From JAAYED01 sp040772225 (lineage in GTDB: Bacteria; Chloroflexota; Anaerolineae; UBA1429), in the NCBI GenBank assembly GCA_040772225.1, contig JAXGYO010000003.1, forward strand, positions 372,001 through 436,000: 64,000 nt of DNA, in the 5' to 3' direction. The notes beneath the pieces were generated by a model. The model did no database searches. It was not told the origin of the DNA and was given only the letters and a program-made list of their open reading frames with translations. The position numbers and the translations under genes were made by a program. Of the stretch, positions 1 to 8,687 are shown piece after piece. Within the stretch, counting starts at the first letter, position 1, and every line of letters starts with the position of its first letter.

Positions 1-324
1 CTGGGCCAGGCTGGTCCCCAGGGTGAGCAGCTCATAGACCCGCTCGCTGGCCACCACAAGGCCATCTGTGAGCGGTTCATCGCGCAGGCGGCGGATGGCC
101 GTCTGGATGTTGCCCTCGCTAAAGGGGACGCGCTCGCCGCGCCGCTCGATGGCGTTGTGCTCCCGCAGCCAGGGGGCCAGCACCCCCTCCAGCAGCACCT
201 CGCGCTCGCTGTTGCCCCGCAGGGCCAGGGCCTCAGCAGGCGTCAGGTACCGGTACCCCAGCGCCATCAATAGTCGCAGGGCGGGGATCTGCGAGATCAG
301 CTCTTCACGAAAGGCCAGGGACAT
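1..324 (-). CDS. hsdR: Type I restriction enzyme R subunit, N-terminal part (cut by window edge)
   Basis: The reverse strand is open from an ATG at 322-324 to the window edge, giving 108 codons. The start is supported by AAGGAG ten bases upstream. The product contains GYRYLTPAEALALRG, EVLLEGVLAPWLREHN, GNIQTAIRRLRDEPL and VYELLTLGTSL, which is the usual opening of HsdR, the nuclease/translocase subunit. The ATPase motor and the rest of the nuclease domain lie outside the window, so intactness cannot be judged. It lies downstream of hsdM and hsdS on the same strand, as in hsdM-hsdS-X-hsdR loci, but about 3.5 kb of decayed DNA separates it from hsdS. Confidence 0.85.
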   Translation of the reverse strand, partial: MSLAFREELISQIPALRLLMALGYRYLTPAEALALRGNSEREVLLEGVLAPWLREHNAIERRGERVPFSEGNIQTAIRRLRDEPLTDGLVVASERVYELLTLGTSLAQ

Positions 325-800
325 GATATCGCGGCTCCTTGGCTGCTACACGTTCAAGAGTTTTTCAATGAACGTCCACTTCATTGAAAAGAACTGGCGG
401 TCTTCTTTAATAGGCATCGGCCTCAGACTCGGCGCCCCTCGACTGGCAGGATGTCGCGGCATAGTACCATGAGGCGCCCGGACAGTCACCCGGCAGAATC
501 CCCAGCGTCGGGGATGCCGCTCGACTTACGATCGAGTTTCCTGATCGAGCATCGGCGGCGTTGACAGTAGATATCGATCAGCCTCCGCAGCTTGGGCCCG
601 CCGCCCGCTCTGCCGAGCGCGTGCGCCAGGATCCTGACCTGGTAGTTGCCCACCATCGCGATGTAACTCGTCGCCAGAGTTGCGTATGCCCGCCAGGAAA
701 AAGTGCGGGCCAGTCGCGCACCCGTGTACCTGTACACAGTCATAACGTTGCGCGTGCCCTCCACGAGGCGCTCAGATCAGCGGCTGTCGGCACAGCCCCA
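325..800. other. Spacer without a credible gene
   Basis: Short open frames exist on both strands here, but none has a ribosome-binding site, a recognisable family signature or the strong third-position G/C bias of the genes elsewhere in the window. The stretch lies between the RhuM-like relic and the start of hsdR and probably consists of decayed accessory-gene DNA. The hsdR ribosome-binding site is at about 335-340. Confidence 0.55.
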
Positions 801-1085
801 TCAGCTGCAAAACGAGACCAGGCGCCCGGCGCGTTCGTCCTCAAGGGTGATGTCCTTACAAATGGTTGCACTGAGCGCTGAGCTCGCACCACCGTCGAGA
901 GGATCTGCCCGTGAGATATTGTCCATCGTGACGTTCTGAGGCGTGGTCTGGAACAGCTCGGCCATCACCGCCTGGGTCAGCCAGACGGTCCCCTCCGCAA
1001 GGCGCGCGCCGATGCGCGTGCCGCCGTCCTCAGTCTGGTACATGAGGATCGCGGAACTGGGCTCGGGGACCGTGAGCTCACTCAT
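801..1085 (-). pseudogene. RhuM-like / Fic-associated protein, N-terminal relic
   Basis: The frame starts with MSELTVPEPSSAILMYQTED and continues with TRIGARLAEGTVWLTQAVMAEL and FQTTPQNVTM. This is the characteristic N-terminal segment of RhuM-family proteins, which are often encoded inside type I R-M loci. Homology is lost after about residue 53. A later patch, KDITLEDERAG, resembles the downstream DDER segment of the family, which suggests an internal deletion. Intact relatives are around 300 residues or more; this frame stops at 94. Function is presumably lost. Family assignment rests on motif recall, not a search. Confidence 0.65.
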
Positions 1086-1367
1086 CGCTCAACTCCCCTG
1101 TGCTGACGAAAGCACCGCCATCAGGCCGGCACGGATTGCACCTCGCATAGCTGTTCTGCCGTGCCGATGCAGGGCCACGGCCACAAAGACGCCGCAGGTA
1201 CTGGCCCAATAGGCCTGCCTGCCACTCGCCGCGCACAGCGCCGAGGCTCTGAACGTCGTCTCATGCTGCAGGTTCCGTCGGGAGATGGCGGCAGTGCCGA
1301 AAGGCGCCCGCCTCATTCCCGGATCGTAACAATGCGCCGTCTTACCGTGCGCGCATTTCTGTAACAA

Positions 1368-1455
1368 CTCAGCACGCGGCGTCCTCCGGCGTCAGTACTA
1401 CCCCGCGTACAAGCAGCGCGGATTCGCGAGATCAGCTTTGAAGGCCAGAATGAGG
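1368..1455 (-). pseudogene. Decayed second copy of the hsdR 5' end
   Basis: Read on the reverse strand, this stretch aligns to the first ~80 bases of the hsdR start at 324. Shared blocks in the same order are a TCCCT near the start codon, GGCCTT, AGCTGATCTCGC, GATCC/AATCC, a GCCCTGC-like block, GGGGTA and CTGACGCC. Small indels and a lost ATG destroy the frame. It looks like an old partial duplication of hsdR, or the remnant of an earlier hsdR. A weaker echo containing the 12-mer GTACCGGTACCT lies near 1580. The alignment was made by eye. Confidence 0.45.
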
Positions 1456-3805
1456 GACTTGGTGCAAGTGAATCTGAACTAGTGAGTTACAGAGGCCCAT
1501 GTAAGAATGCCGGTCTGCTTGCCGGTCCACTTCAGATGCTGCTTGTTCCGCATGGCATGCCCAGCAGCGCCGTCTGGCGAGGTACCGGTACGCCCATCCT
1601 GCGACGCATGACCTGCTGGCCTGCCGTAGGAAGGGGTCTGCAGTATCATGCGTCAGTTCAGACATAGCCACCAGGAGACCTCACGTCGAGATGCTCGTCA
1701 ACCTTGCCATGCTGGGCCGATAGAGTCGAACCTGGAACTGACACCACTCGCCGTGTACGAACGGCTTTCGTTCAATCTGGCCGTGTTCAGGCGTCGTGCT
1801 CGGATCTTAGCGTGAACACGTTCGTTGCCATCTGCAAACGCCCCAGCCGACACGATCTGCTGTAGTCTGGACGGACGAATCAATGACCGGCCTGGTAAAC
1901 CGTGGCTCGCAAGTTGGTTCGCTCGCTCTTCATATTTTGGCATCGCTTGGCATCGCTCGGCCACAGTTCGTAGCGGTGCCACTCGCCAGGGCGGAATCGA
2001 TTGTCACGGCACTTCTATCTGTCGAGGTCAGCATACCATCGTACCGCAGGTGTCCAGTTGAACTCGCCAGGATCAGTCGTCAACAGCGCCGCGGCGACGC
2101 GCCGAGCGCTCGGCAAGCGGAGTCGTCCTTCAGACGTCACCACATGGGATGTCCTCATCTCAACCTGGATTCTGGCTATCTGCGCGTGGCGGAAGGAGCA
2201 CTCTTTGAACTCGCCGTTCAGATCGGCAGGGATAACGATTACAAAGTCGTAAGACATTGACCCGCTGGTATGGCCGTGCATCTTCGCGAACGCTAGAGCG
2301 TCATTCACTATGCACTGCGCCACTGCATATCGCGGCTAGTCGAGCAGGTGTTTCCGGAGAGACTCGAAGAACCTGTCATAGAGCACGTTTCATCCTTGGT
2401 GTCCGGTAGAGTCGACTGGATATTGACGTTAACCATGATACGTCCTTCCTCATCGTCGTCCTACACCGGTATGGCATCTTCAGTGGGAGGTGGTGGAACG
2501 ACATGCTCGATGTCACTCGACGAACTGCTTGCAGTGCCCGGACTCGCTCGTGCGGAAGTGCAAGCGCAGAGCAATCGTACCACTCCCACAAAGCACCCTG
2601 AATGTTCGAACGACCGGCTACACATTTGCTCATCAGTCAAGGACATCGTTCCATGAGCGCGACGAGCATGCTGCTGCGGAATGCCGACTCGAGGCGTCAC
2701 CTGCTGGGCATCAGGAACATCTGGTGTACAACATCGTTCGCGTATTCCCGAACCGCTACAAGGCATGCAGGCAAGGTGTCCGTGCTATCCTCGAAACTTT
2801 CCTCTGCTAGAAAAACTGGCGTTTCGTCGACGCTACCCGCGAATAGCTTCCTCCAGTCGGATCCTTAACTCACACAGATAGCGAGTAAGTCGTTGCGCTG
2901 CCGGATTGCCTTGGCTCTCCGGTTGAATCAATGGACTGACGCACAACGATCGCGTCCTGGTGGAGCCACATGGGGAACGCCTGATGCCTTGCATACTGTC
3001 CAGCAGCGCGGTCTGGCCCCGACCACCTCGCGCTGGATGGTCGAATGCAGCGCCATGTACGCATCCTTCACTGATAGCTATCGTGTTACGCCGACCCTTT
3101 CTCGGTCAGTCATTCTGCGTGATCCATTGGAACGGCTATGCCAGCATCAATGGTCACGATTCAGGGCCTGCGCATGCCAAGACAGATACTTGGCATCCAG
3201 AAAACCATGGCCCGATGGAATGTGAATGAGCCATCCGAGAATCTACGCCCGCCGCATACCAACGGCCCGCGCTCTATTTGGGCGTCTTCGCGAACAACAA
3301 TCTTTGCGTCGTGATGGCCTGGGACAGCCCACAGAGCGTTCTATCTGAACCGTCGCAGGAAAGTAGGTGCTCTGATCCGGGCAATGCTTCACTCAGCCTC
3401 ACCTCGCCGCGTACAGGAACTGGAGTAGGTTCGGCTAACCGCCTCGGTAGCTCAGCGCAGCTGTCGATTGCCTGCACGAGGGCAAACGAGCCCAGGCCGC
3501 GTAACCGTTCTGAGGGAGCGTAGCTCCAGAACCTCATGCGCGCACTTGTACAAGGCACAGAAATAGGGGTCCCGGCAGGCGGCCATGTACTAGCACGGGC
3601 GCAGCGCAAAACGTCGCCTGGTCGACTCGGACTTGGTGATGACGGCCCCATTACGTCCGGAGCCCAATCGGCACTCGAGCGAGCCTTTTCCCTGTCGTTG
3701 GCTAGCCGGAGGTTTCCTGTATTGCCGCAGCCGGGGCCTGCTTGAAGCATGAAGCATCTCGTACTGCACGACCACCTCCTATAATGCCGCGCTTACACTC
3801 AACCC
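1456..3805. other. Gene-poor decayed region inside the R-M locus
   Basis: About 2.3 kb in which every open frame is short (roughly 60-160 codons), overlaps others on both strands, lacks a ribosome-binding site and matches no family I recognise. Base composition is visibly less G+C-rich than the flanking genes, and codon-position bias is absent. I see no tRNA, no inverted-repeat-bounded element and no tandem repeat. The best explanation is mutational decay of one or more accessory genes that once sat between hsdS and hsdR. Confidence 0.6.
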
Positions 3806-4826
3806 TCACTCGCCCGTCAGCAGCCGCTGCATCAGCCCCCTCTTCTGCGCCTGCAGCGCCGCCAGTTTGGCCTAAGCCTCTAGCCACCGGCTCAGAGAAC
3901 AGCCACTGTGCGTTGCTCAGCTCGGCACAGTATTCATCGCAGATAGTCGTCTGCCAACTCGGCCGAACGGCAGCACCGTGGGCGGCCTTTGAGAATCGGT
4001 CGATAGAAGCTTGGTCCATCCGCTTGTTTGCTGGCGACTGTGGAACTGAGAAGCCAATAGATACCGACGCCGTTACCTTCTCAAGTGTGATCGCACCGAG
4101 TGTCGTCCTCGAAGGTGTCGTTGCGCACCGAGGATACCGCATCCAGACTCCCGATCACTTCCGCTTGCCGAAAGCCAGCGGCTACGCCCAGGGCCGAACT
4201 CTGCTCCGACATTCCGCCCCGCCACCTCCCCCAGCCTCACCTCCCGCCACGGCTCGGTGAACCCCGGGAAGCGCACCTGGCCGGTGAGCAGGCGCTGCGC
4301 CAGCCCCCGCTTGCGCTCCCGCGCCGCCGCCAGCCGCCGCTCCACCAGCGCGATCGCCTCGTCCCACGCCCCCAGGATCTCCGCGATCCGCCGCTGCTCG
4401 GGGAGGGGAGGAAGAAGGAGCGAAGCTCAAGCAAGATCTGCCTGATTGAGTTTCGCCCGGGTGCCCCCGTTCAGGTACCTCGTGATGTCTCGATGGACAT
4501 ACCAGTAGTAGACCCACTCTCTCGATGCGGAGCGCTTGACGCGGATGACATGAGCGTGGTTGTTGACCCAGATTTTGCCGTCGACCAGAAAACAGATGGG
4601 CCTCGTGCTAGCTTGATCATAGTAGCCTCCGTCTTCAGCCATAAGTAGGAGAGGCTCATCAAACAAGTAGTCATCAATGTGGTCTAGGATCCCGTTAGCG
4701 CCCCAGTAGGGATATGGGCCCTGCCTCTTGGCCCGCTCGGTACTACTCAGGGGCACGCGGTGCTTATCGAGTACCTCGACATAGCGACCTAAGCTGGTCT
4801 GCCTTCCACCCCTCCGGCACCTTCAC
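3806..4826 (-). pseudogene. hsdS: Type I restriction specificity subunit, frameshifted and nonsense-mutated
   Basis: Pieces of HsdS are read in order on the reverse strand. A GTG at 4824-4826 overlaps the hsdM stop and opens VKVPEGWK. A frameshift then leads to TSLGRYVEVLDKHRVPLSS and a target-recognition domain with QGPYPYWGANG. An in-frame TGA at 4427-4429 follows LNQADLA. The same frame resumes with LLLPPLPEQRRIAEIL and LAQRLLTGQVRFPGF, the central conserved spacer. The second recognition domain is degraded. The usual C-terminus, KLAALQAQKRGLMQRLLTGE, ends at 3806. The span of about 1.0 kb is a little short of a normal ~1.2 kb gene. The system should therefore lack sequence specificity. 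Confidence 0.8.
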
Positions 4827-6331
4827 AGCCCCAGCTCCTCGAGGTAGCCCCGCAGGCGCGCCTCCACCTCGGCCAGTTGCGCGTCCAGGTCCGCGATCTC
4901 GGCCGCCACCGCGCCCAGGTCCACCGGCGGCTCGGGGACGTAGGTGTCCACATAGCGGGGGATGTTCAGGTTGTAGCCGTTCTCGGCGATCTCAGCCCGC
5001 GGCGCCAGGTACGCATAGCGCTCGACGAACCCGCGCGCCGTATAGGCCGCCAGGATGTGGTCCAGGTCCTGCGGGCGCAGGCGGTTCTGGGGCGTGGCGG
5101 CCTCGAACTCGCGGCTGGCGTCGATAAAGAGCACGGTGTCATCGGCGCGCTGCCGCCGGAACACCAGCACGGCCACGGGGATGCCGGTGCCGTAAAAGAC
5201 GTTGGGCGGCAGGCCGATCACGGCGTGCAGCAGGTTCTCCTCGATCAACTGCTGGCGGATGCGCCCCTCGGCGCCGCCGCGAAAGAGCACCCCGTGGGGC
5301 ACGATCACCGCCACCCGGCCGTCGTGGGCGTCCATGGTGGCGATCATGTGCGAGATAAAGGCATAGTCGCCGGTGCCTTTGGGCGGCACGCCCCGCCAGA
5401 AACGGCCGTAGGGGTCATCGGCGGCGGCCTCGGCGCCCCACTTGTCCAGGGAGAAAGGCGGGTTGGCCACCACCACGTTGTAGGTGCGCAGGCGGTCGCC
5501 CTCCAGCAGCGTCGGGTGCCGCAGGGTGTCGCCCCACTCGATGCGGGCGGAGGTGACGTTGTGCAGGAACATGTTCATCTTGGCCAGGGCCCAGGTGGCG
5601 CCGTTGATCTCCTGCCCGTAGAGGGCATAGTCCGGGCTGCCCACCTGCTGGGCGCATTTGATCAGCAGCGAGCCCGAGCCGCAGGCGGGATCGCCGATGC
5701 GGTCGCCGGGCTGCGGGTCCACCAGCCGCGCCAGCAGCTGCGAGACCTCGGCGGGGGTGTAGAACTCGCCCGCCTTTTTGCCCGCCCCGGCGGCGAACTG
5801 GGCGATCAGGTACTCGTAGGCGTTCCCGATGATGTCGGCGCCCGCCAGCGCGCCGTTGCCCAACCGCGAGGGGCGCAGGTCCAGCCGGGGATCGGAGAAA
5901 TCGTTGAGCAGGTTGCGCAGGCGCTCGTTGCGCTGCTGGGCGCGCCCCAGGGCGGCCTCGCTGTTGAAATCGATGTTGCGGAACACGCCCTCGAGCTTTT
6001 CGATGTTGGCCTCTTCGATGGCGGCCAGGGCCTTGTTGATCACCTCGCCCAGGTTGGGGGCGTTGCGCTGGGCGTAGAGTGACTCAAAGCTGGCGCCCTC
6101 GGGGAGCACGAACGCCTCCGCGCGCATCGCCCGCGCCACGCGCCCGGGGTTATCGGGGTACTGGGCCTCGTAACGCTCGCGATGGTCGCGCCAGACGTCC
6201 GAGATGTATTTCACGAACAGCATCACGAGGATGTAATTCTTGTACTCGGCGGGGTCCACCGTGCCGCGGAAGGTATCGCAGGCGCGCCAGAGGATGGCGT
6301 TGATCTCGTCCTGTCTGATGGGTTCGGCCAT
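4823..6331 (-). CDS. hsdM: Type I restriction-modification DNA methyltransferase subunit
   Basis: A 502-residue adenine-N6 methyltransferase that would modify DNA in complex with HsdS. The N-terminal helical domain (about 1-150) precedes the Rossmann-type catalytic domain. Visible motifs are GEFYTP (about 188-193), DPACGSGSLLI (214-224, SAM binding) and NPPF (290-293, catalytic). The length is normal and the frame is uninterrupted. The start ATG at 6331 follows a GAGGTG ribosome-binding site. It is divergent from asnS, with 259 bp between the start codons. Since hsdS is broken and HsdM needs HsdS to find its site, it may be an orphan unless a second hsdS exists elsewhere. Confidence 0.95.
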   Translation of the reverse strand: MAEPIRQDEINAILWRACDTFRGTVDPAEYKNYILVMLFVKYISDVWRDHRERYEAQYPDNPGRVARAMRAEAFVLPEGASFESLYAQRNAPNLGEVINKALAAIEEANIEKLEGVFRNIDFNSEAALGRAQQRNERLRNLLNDFSDPRLDLRPSRLGNGALAGADIIGNAYEYLIAQFAAGAGKKAGEFYTPAEVSQLLARLVDPQPGDRIGDPACGSGSLLIKCAQQVGSPDYALYGQEINGATWALAKMNMFLHNVTSARIEWGDTLRHPTLLEGDRLRTYNVVVANPPFSLDKWGAEAAADDPYGRFWRGVPPKGTGDYAFISHMIATMDAHDGRVAVIVPHGVLFRGGAEGRIRQQLIEENLLHAVIGLPPNVFYGTGIPVAVLVFRRQRADDTVLFIDASREFEAATPQNRLRPQDLDHILAAYTARGFVERYAYLAPRAEIAENGYNLNIPRYVDTYVPEPPVDLGAVAAEIADLDAQLAEVEARLRGYLEELGL

Positions 6332-6484
6332 ATCACCTCACTCGATCATTCTGCTCTCCATTCTACCCGACCGGCGGCCCGAGCGCAAGAGAAAGCGATA
6401 CCGACAGAGCACGGGTTTGCGGCCTCATACTGCGCTACCGCAGGGTGCTTTCCGCCCGCCGCCGGGGATCGGCCCTCACCCCAA

Positions 6485-6510
6485 CCCCTCCCCCATCAAT
6501 GGGGGAGGGG
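6485..6510. repeat. Perfect 12-bp inverted repeat (hairpin)
   Basis: Arms at 6485-6496 and 6499-6510 are exact complements around a 2-base loop. The core reads CCCCTCCCCCAT then its complement. It lies in the hsdM-asnS spacer, upstream of the asnS promoter, and is preceded by CCCTCACCCCAA, a phrase typical of dispersed intergenic hairpin repeats. No T-run follows, so a terminator role is unlikely. Confidence 0.7.
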
Positions 6511-6531
6511 CAAGGGGAGGGGGCAGAACGT

Positions 6532-6560
6532 TTGACGCCCTCACCCTCCGCCCCTACAAT
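6532..6560 (+). promoter_or_regulatory. Sigma70-type promoter of asnS
   Basis: TTGACG at 6532-6537 and TACAAT at 6555-6560 are separated by 17 bases. The -10 box ends 30 bases before the GTG start of asnS, leaving a short leader that carries the GAGGAGG ribosome-binding site at 6577-6583. Confidence 0.7.
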
Positions 6561-6590
6561 CTCCTCGCACATCAACGAGGAGGCTGCACC

Positions 6591-7886
6591 GTGGCAGAAC
6601 ACGTAACGATAGGCAAGATCGGCGAGCACGTCGGGCAGGAAGTGACCATCAAGGGCTGGCTGTACAACAAGCGCGACAGCGGCCGGCTGCAGTTCCTGAT
6701 GGTGCGCGACGGCACCGGCACCGTCCAGTCGGTGGCGTTCAAAAAAGAGATCGACCCCGCCTCCTGGGAGGCCGCCACCCAGGTGACGCAAGAGTCCTCC
6801 GTGATCGCCACGGGCATCGTGCGCGCCGACGATCGCGCCCCCGGCGGGTACGAGCTGGGCCTCACCGCGTTCGAGATCGTGCAGCTGGCCGGAGAGTACC
6901 CCATCGCATTAAAGTCCCACGGCGTCGATTTCCTCATGGAGAACCGCCACCTCTGGCTGCGGGCGCCCTCCCAGTGGGCCGTCATGCGCGTGCGCGCCAC
7001 CGTGATCCGCGCCATCCGCGATTGGCTGGACGACCACGGTTTCCTGCTGGTGGACACGCCCATCCTAACCCCCGCGGCCTGCGAGGGCACGACCACGCTC
7101 TTTGAGACCGAGTACTTTGGCGAGAAAGCCTACCTCAGCCAGTCCGGCCAGCTCTACAACGAGGCCACCATCGGCGCCTTTGGCAAGGTGTACTGCTTTG
7201 GGCCCACTTTCCGCGCGGAAAAGTCCAAGACCCGCCGCCACCTGATCGAGTTCTGGATGGTCGAGCCCGAGATGGCCTATGTGGACCTGAACGGGTGCAT
7301 GGAGGTTGAGGAGCAACTGGTCTCCTACATCGCCGCGACGGTGCTGGCCAGGTGCCGGCCCGAGCTGGAGATCCTCGAGCGCGACGTGACCAAGCTGGAG
7401 GCGATCGTCGCACCCTTCCCGCGCATCTCGTACGACGACGCGCTGGTGATCCTCGCTGAGGCGGGCGAGGCGCTGACCTGGGGCGATGACTTTGGCGCGC
7501 CCCACGAGACGATCCTGGGCAACCACTTTGACCGGCCGGTGTTCGTGCACCGCTACCCGGCGCGCTCCAAGGCCTTTTACATGGCCGAGGACGAGACCAA
7601 CCCGGAGCTATCCCTCTCGGTGGACCTGATCGCCCCCGAGGGATACGGCGAGATCATCGGCGGCGGCCAGCGCACCCACGACCTGGCGCTGCTGGAGCGG
7701 CGCATCGAGGAGCACAAGCTCCCCCGCGAGGCCTTTGAGTGGTACCTGGACCTGCGCCGCTACGGCGCGGTGCCCCACTCGGGCTTTGGCCTGGGCGTCG
7801 AGCGCACTGTCTCCTGGATGTGCGGCCTGCACCACATCCGCGAGACGATCCCCTTCCCGCGGACCATGGGGAGGATATACCCGTAG
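6591..7886 (+). CDS. asnS: Asparaginyl-tRNA synthetase
   Basis: Charges tRNA-Asn with asparagine in the cytosol. The GTG at 6591 is chosen as start because GAGGAGG lies 7 bases upstream, a promoter sits just before it and the protein begins VAEHVTIGKIGEHVG, normal for the family; an open frame further upstream is non-coding. The product has 431 residues. An N-terminal OB-fold anticodon-binding domain (about 1-110, with IKGWLYNKRDSGRLQFLMVR) precedes the class II catalytic domain. Motif 2 is FRAEKSKTRRHLIEFWMVEPE-like and motif 3 is GFGLGVERTVSWM, ending in RETIPFPR. The gene is monocistronic, followed by a long repeat region. Confidence 0.95.
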   Translation: MAEHVTIGKIGEHVGQEVTIKGWLYNKRDSGRLQFLMVRDGTGTVQSVAFKKEIDPASWEAATQVTQESSVIATGIVRADDRAPGGYELGLTAFEIVQLAGEYPIALKSHGVDFLMENRHLWLRAPSQWAVMRVRATVIRAIRDWLDDHGFLLVDTPILTPAACEGTTTLFETEYFGEKAYLSQSGQLYNEATIGAFGKVYCFGPTFRAEKSKTRRHLIEFWMVEPEMAYVDLNGCMEVEEQLVSYIAATVLARCRPELEILERDVTKLEAIVAPFPRISYDDALVILAEAGEALTWGDDFGAPHETILGNHFDRPVFVHRYPARSKAFYMAEDETNPELSLSVDLIAPEGYGEIIGGGQRTHDLALLERRIEEHKLPREAFEWYLDLRRYGAVPHSGFGLGVERTVSWMCGLHHIRETIPFPRTMGRIYP

Positions 7887-8008
7887 GGACGTTACGGGTT
7901 GCAGGTTGTAGGTTGCAGGTTGTCGATTGCAGATTGAAGATTGCAGAGGACAGACCGGGCGTAGCGCGGGCTCCCTGGGCGTGGACCGCGGGCGGTCTCG
8001 CCCGCTCC

Positions 8009-8278
8009 GTGTGCCGACAAGAATGTCGGCGGTCCGGCGACCATTGACCGCGGCGGTCTCGCCCGCACCGTGTGCCGACAAGAATGTCGGCGGTCCGACG
8101 ACGGGGCGCGGGCGTCCCGCCGCCCGTGTGCCGACAAGAATGTCGGCGGTCCGGCGACCTGTGGGGCGCCGACGTCTCGTCGGCTCCGTGTGCCGACAAG
8201 AATGTCGGCGGTCCGACGACCTATGGATGGCGGGCGTCCCGCCCGCTCCGTGTGCCGACAGGAATGTCGGCGGTCCGG
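8009..8278. repeat. Array 1: five copies of a hairpin repeat, ~56-62 bp apart
   Basis: A core of about 28 bp containing GCCGACAAGAATGTCGGC (or ...CAGGAATG...) followed by GGTCCG starts at 8009, 8070, 8126, 8188 and 8250. The core is a 7-bp stem with a 4-base loop. The intervals are not constant, but they too contain hairpins: GCCGACG-TCT-CGTCGGC at 8168-8184 and GCGGGCG-TCC-CGCCCGC at 8230-8246. The array sits downstream of asnS. Just before it, at about 7890-7950, is a low-complexity run of GCAGGTTGTAGGTT-like words. No frame is consistently coding. Confidence 0.85.
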
Positions 8279-8282
8279 CACC

Positions 8283-8480
8283 ATGGACCGCGACGTTCTC
8301 GCGCCCGGATCGGGGCAGCGCCATGTGTTCGGCAACGACCGCCGGCGGGCCAATGATCTGGGCGCCGTCGAGGTCTACCACATCGAAGCCCCGATGGCGC
8401 CGTGGGCTCGCGGTTGCGCATCGGTGACGGGGAGGACGAGCTGGTGCAGAGGACTCTGCCGGTGCAGAGTTTGGCTCAGC
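8283..8480 (+). pseudogene. Possible decayed coding fragment, family unknown
   Basis: From the ATG at 8283 one forward frame gives MDRDVLAPGSG then RRANDLGAVEVYHIEAP. After a one-base shift near 8392 another forward frame continues with DGAVGSRLRIGDGEDELVQR and TLPVQSLAQR. The joined sequence looks like ordinary protein and unlike the surrounding repeats, but I do not recognise the family and there is no clear ribosome-binding site. It lies between arrays 1 and 2, so it may be the stump of a gene broken by the repeats. Beyond about 8480 to 8690 nothing is recognisable. Confidence 0.25.
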
Positions 8481-8687
8481 GAGGGCCCGGCCGAACCCCA
8501 GAGCTCAGACCCTGGGGGCAGCACCGTGCGCGATCCTCACCGTCGCGGACCGCGACGCGGTTCCGTGCCGTGGCCGCCGGGGCCACACGTGGCGCCGGTG
8601 GCCGAAGCACGGTTGCGCTCGGGCCGGCTCCGCGACCCCTACGGCCACGACTGCTGATCGCCGGCGCTGGGCGGCAGCAGCCCGGGG

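Noticed and set aside
3274..3750. 158-codon minus-strand frame as a gene
   Set aside because: No family similarity, no ribosome-binding site, overlaps several frames on the other strand, and lies in the decayed R-M region.
4877..6082. 401-codon plus-strand frame opposite hsdM
   Set aside because: Antisense shadow; hsdM has DPACGSG and NPPF motifs.
6240..6590. N-terminal extension of AsnS
   Set aside because: It runs through the divergent hsdM 5' end, the hairpin and the promoter; AsnS homologues begin at the GTG at 6591.
8009..8278. CRISPR array with ~28-bp repeats
   Set aside because: Intervals (about 30 bp) resemble each other and contain related hairpins; spacing is irregular and there are no cas genes.
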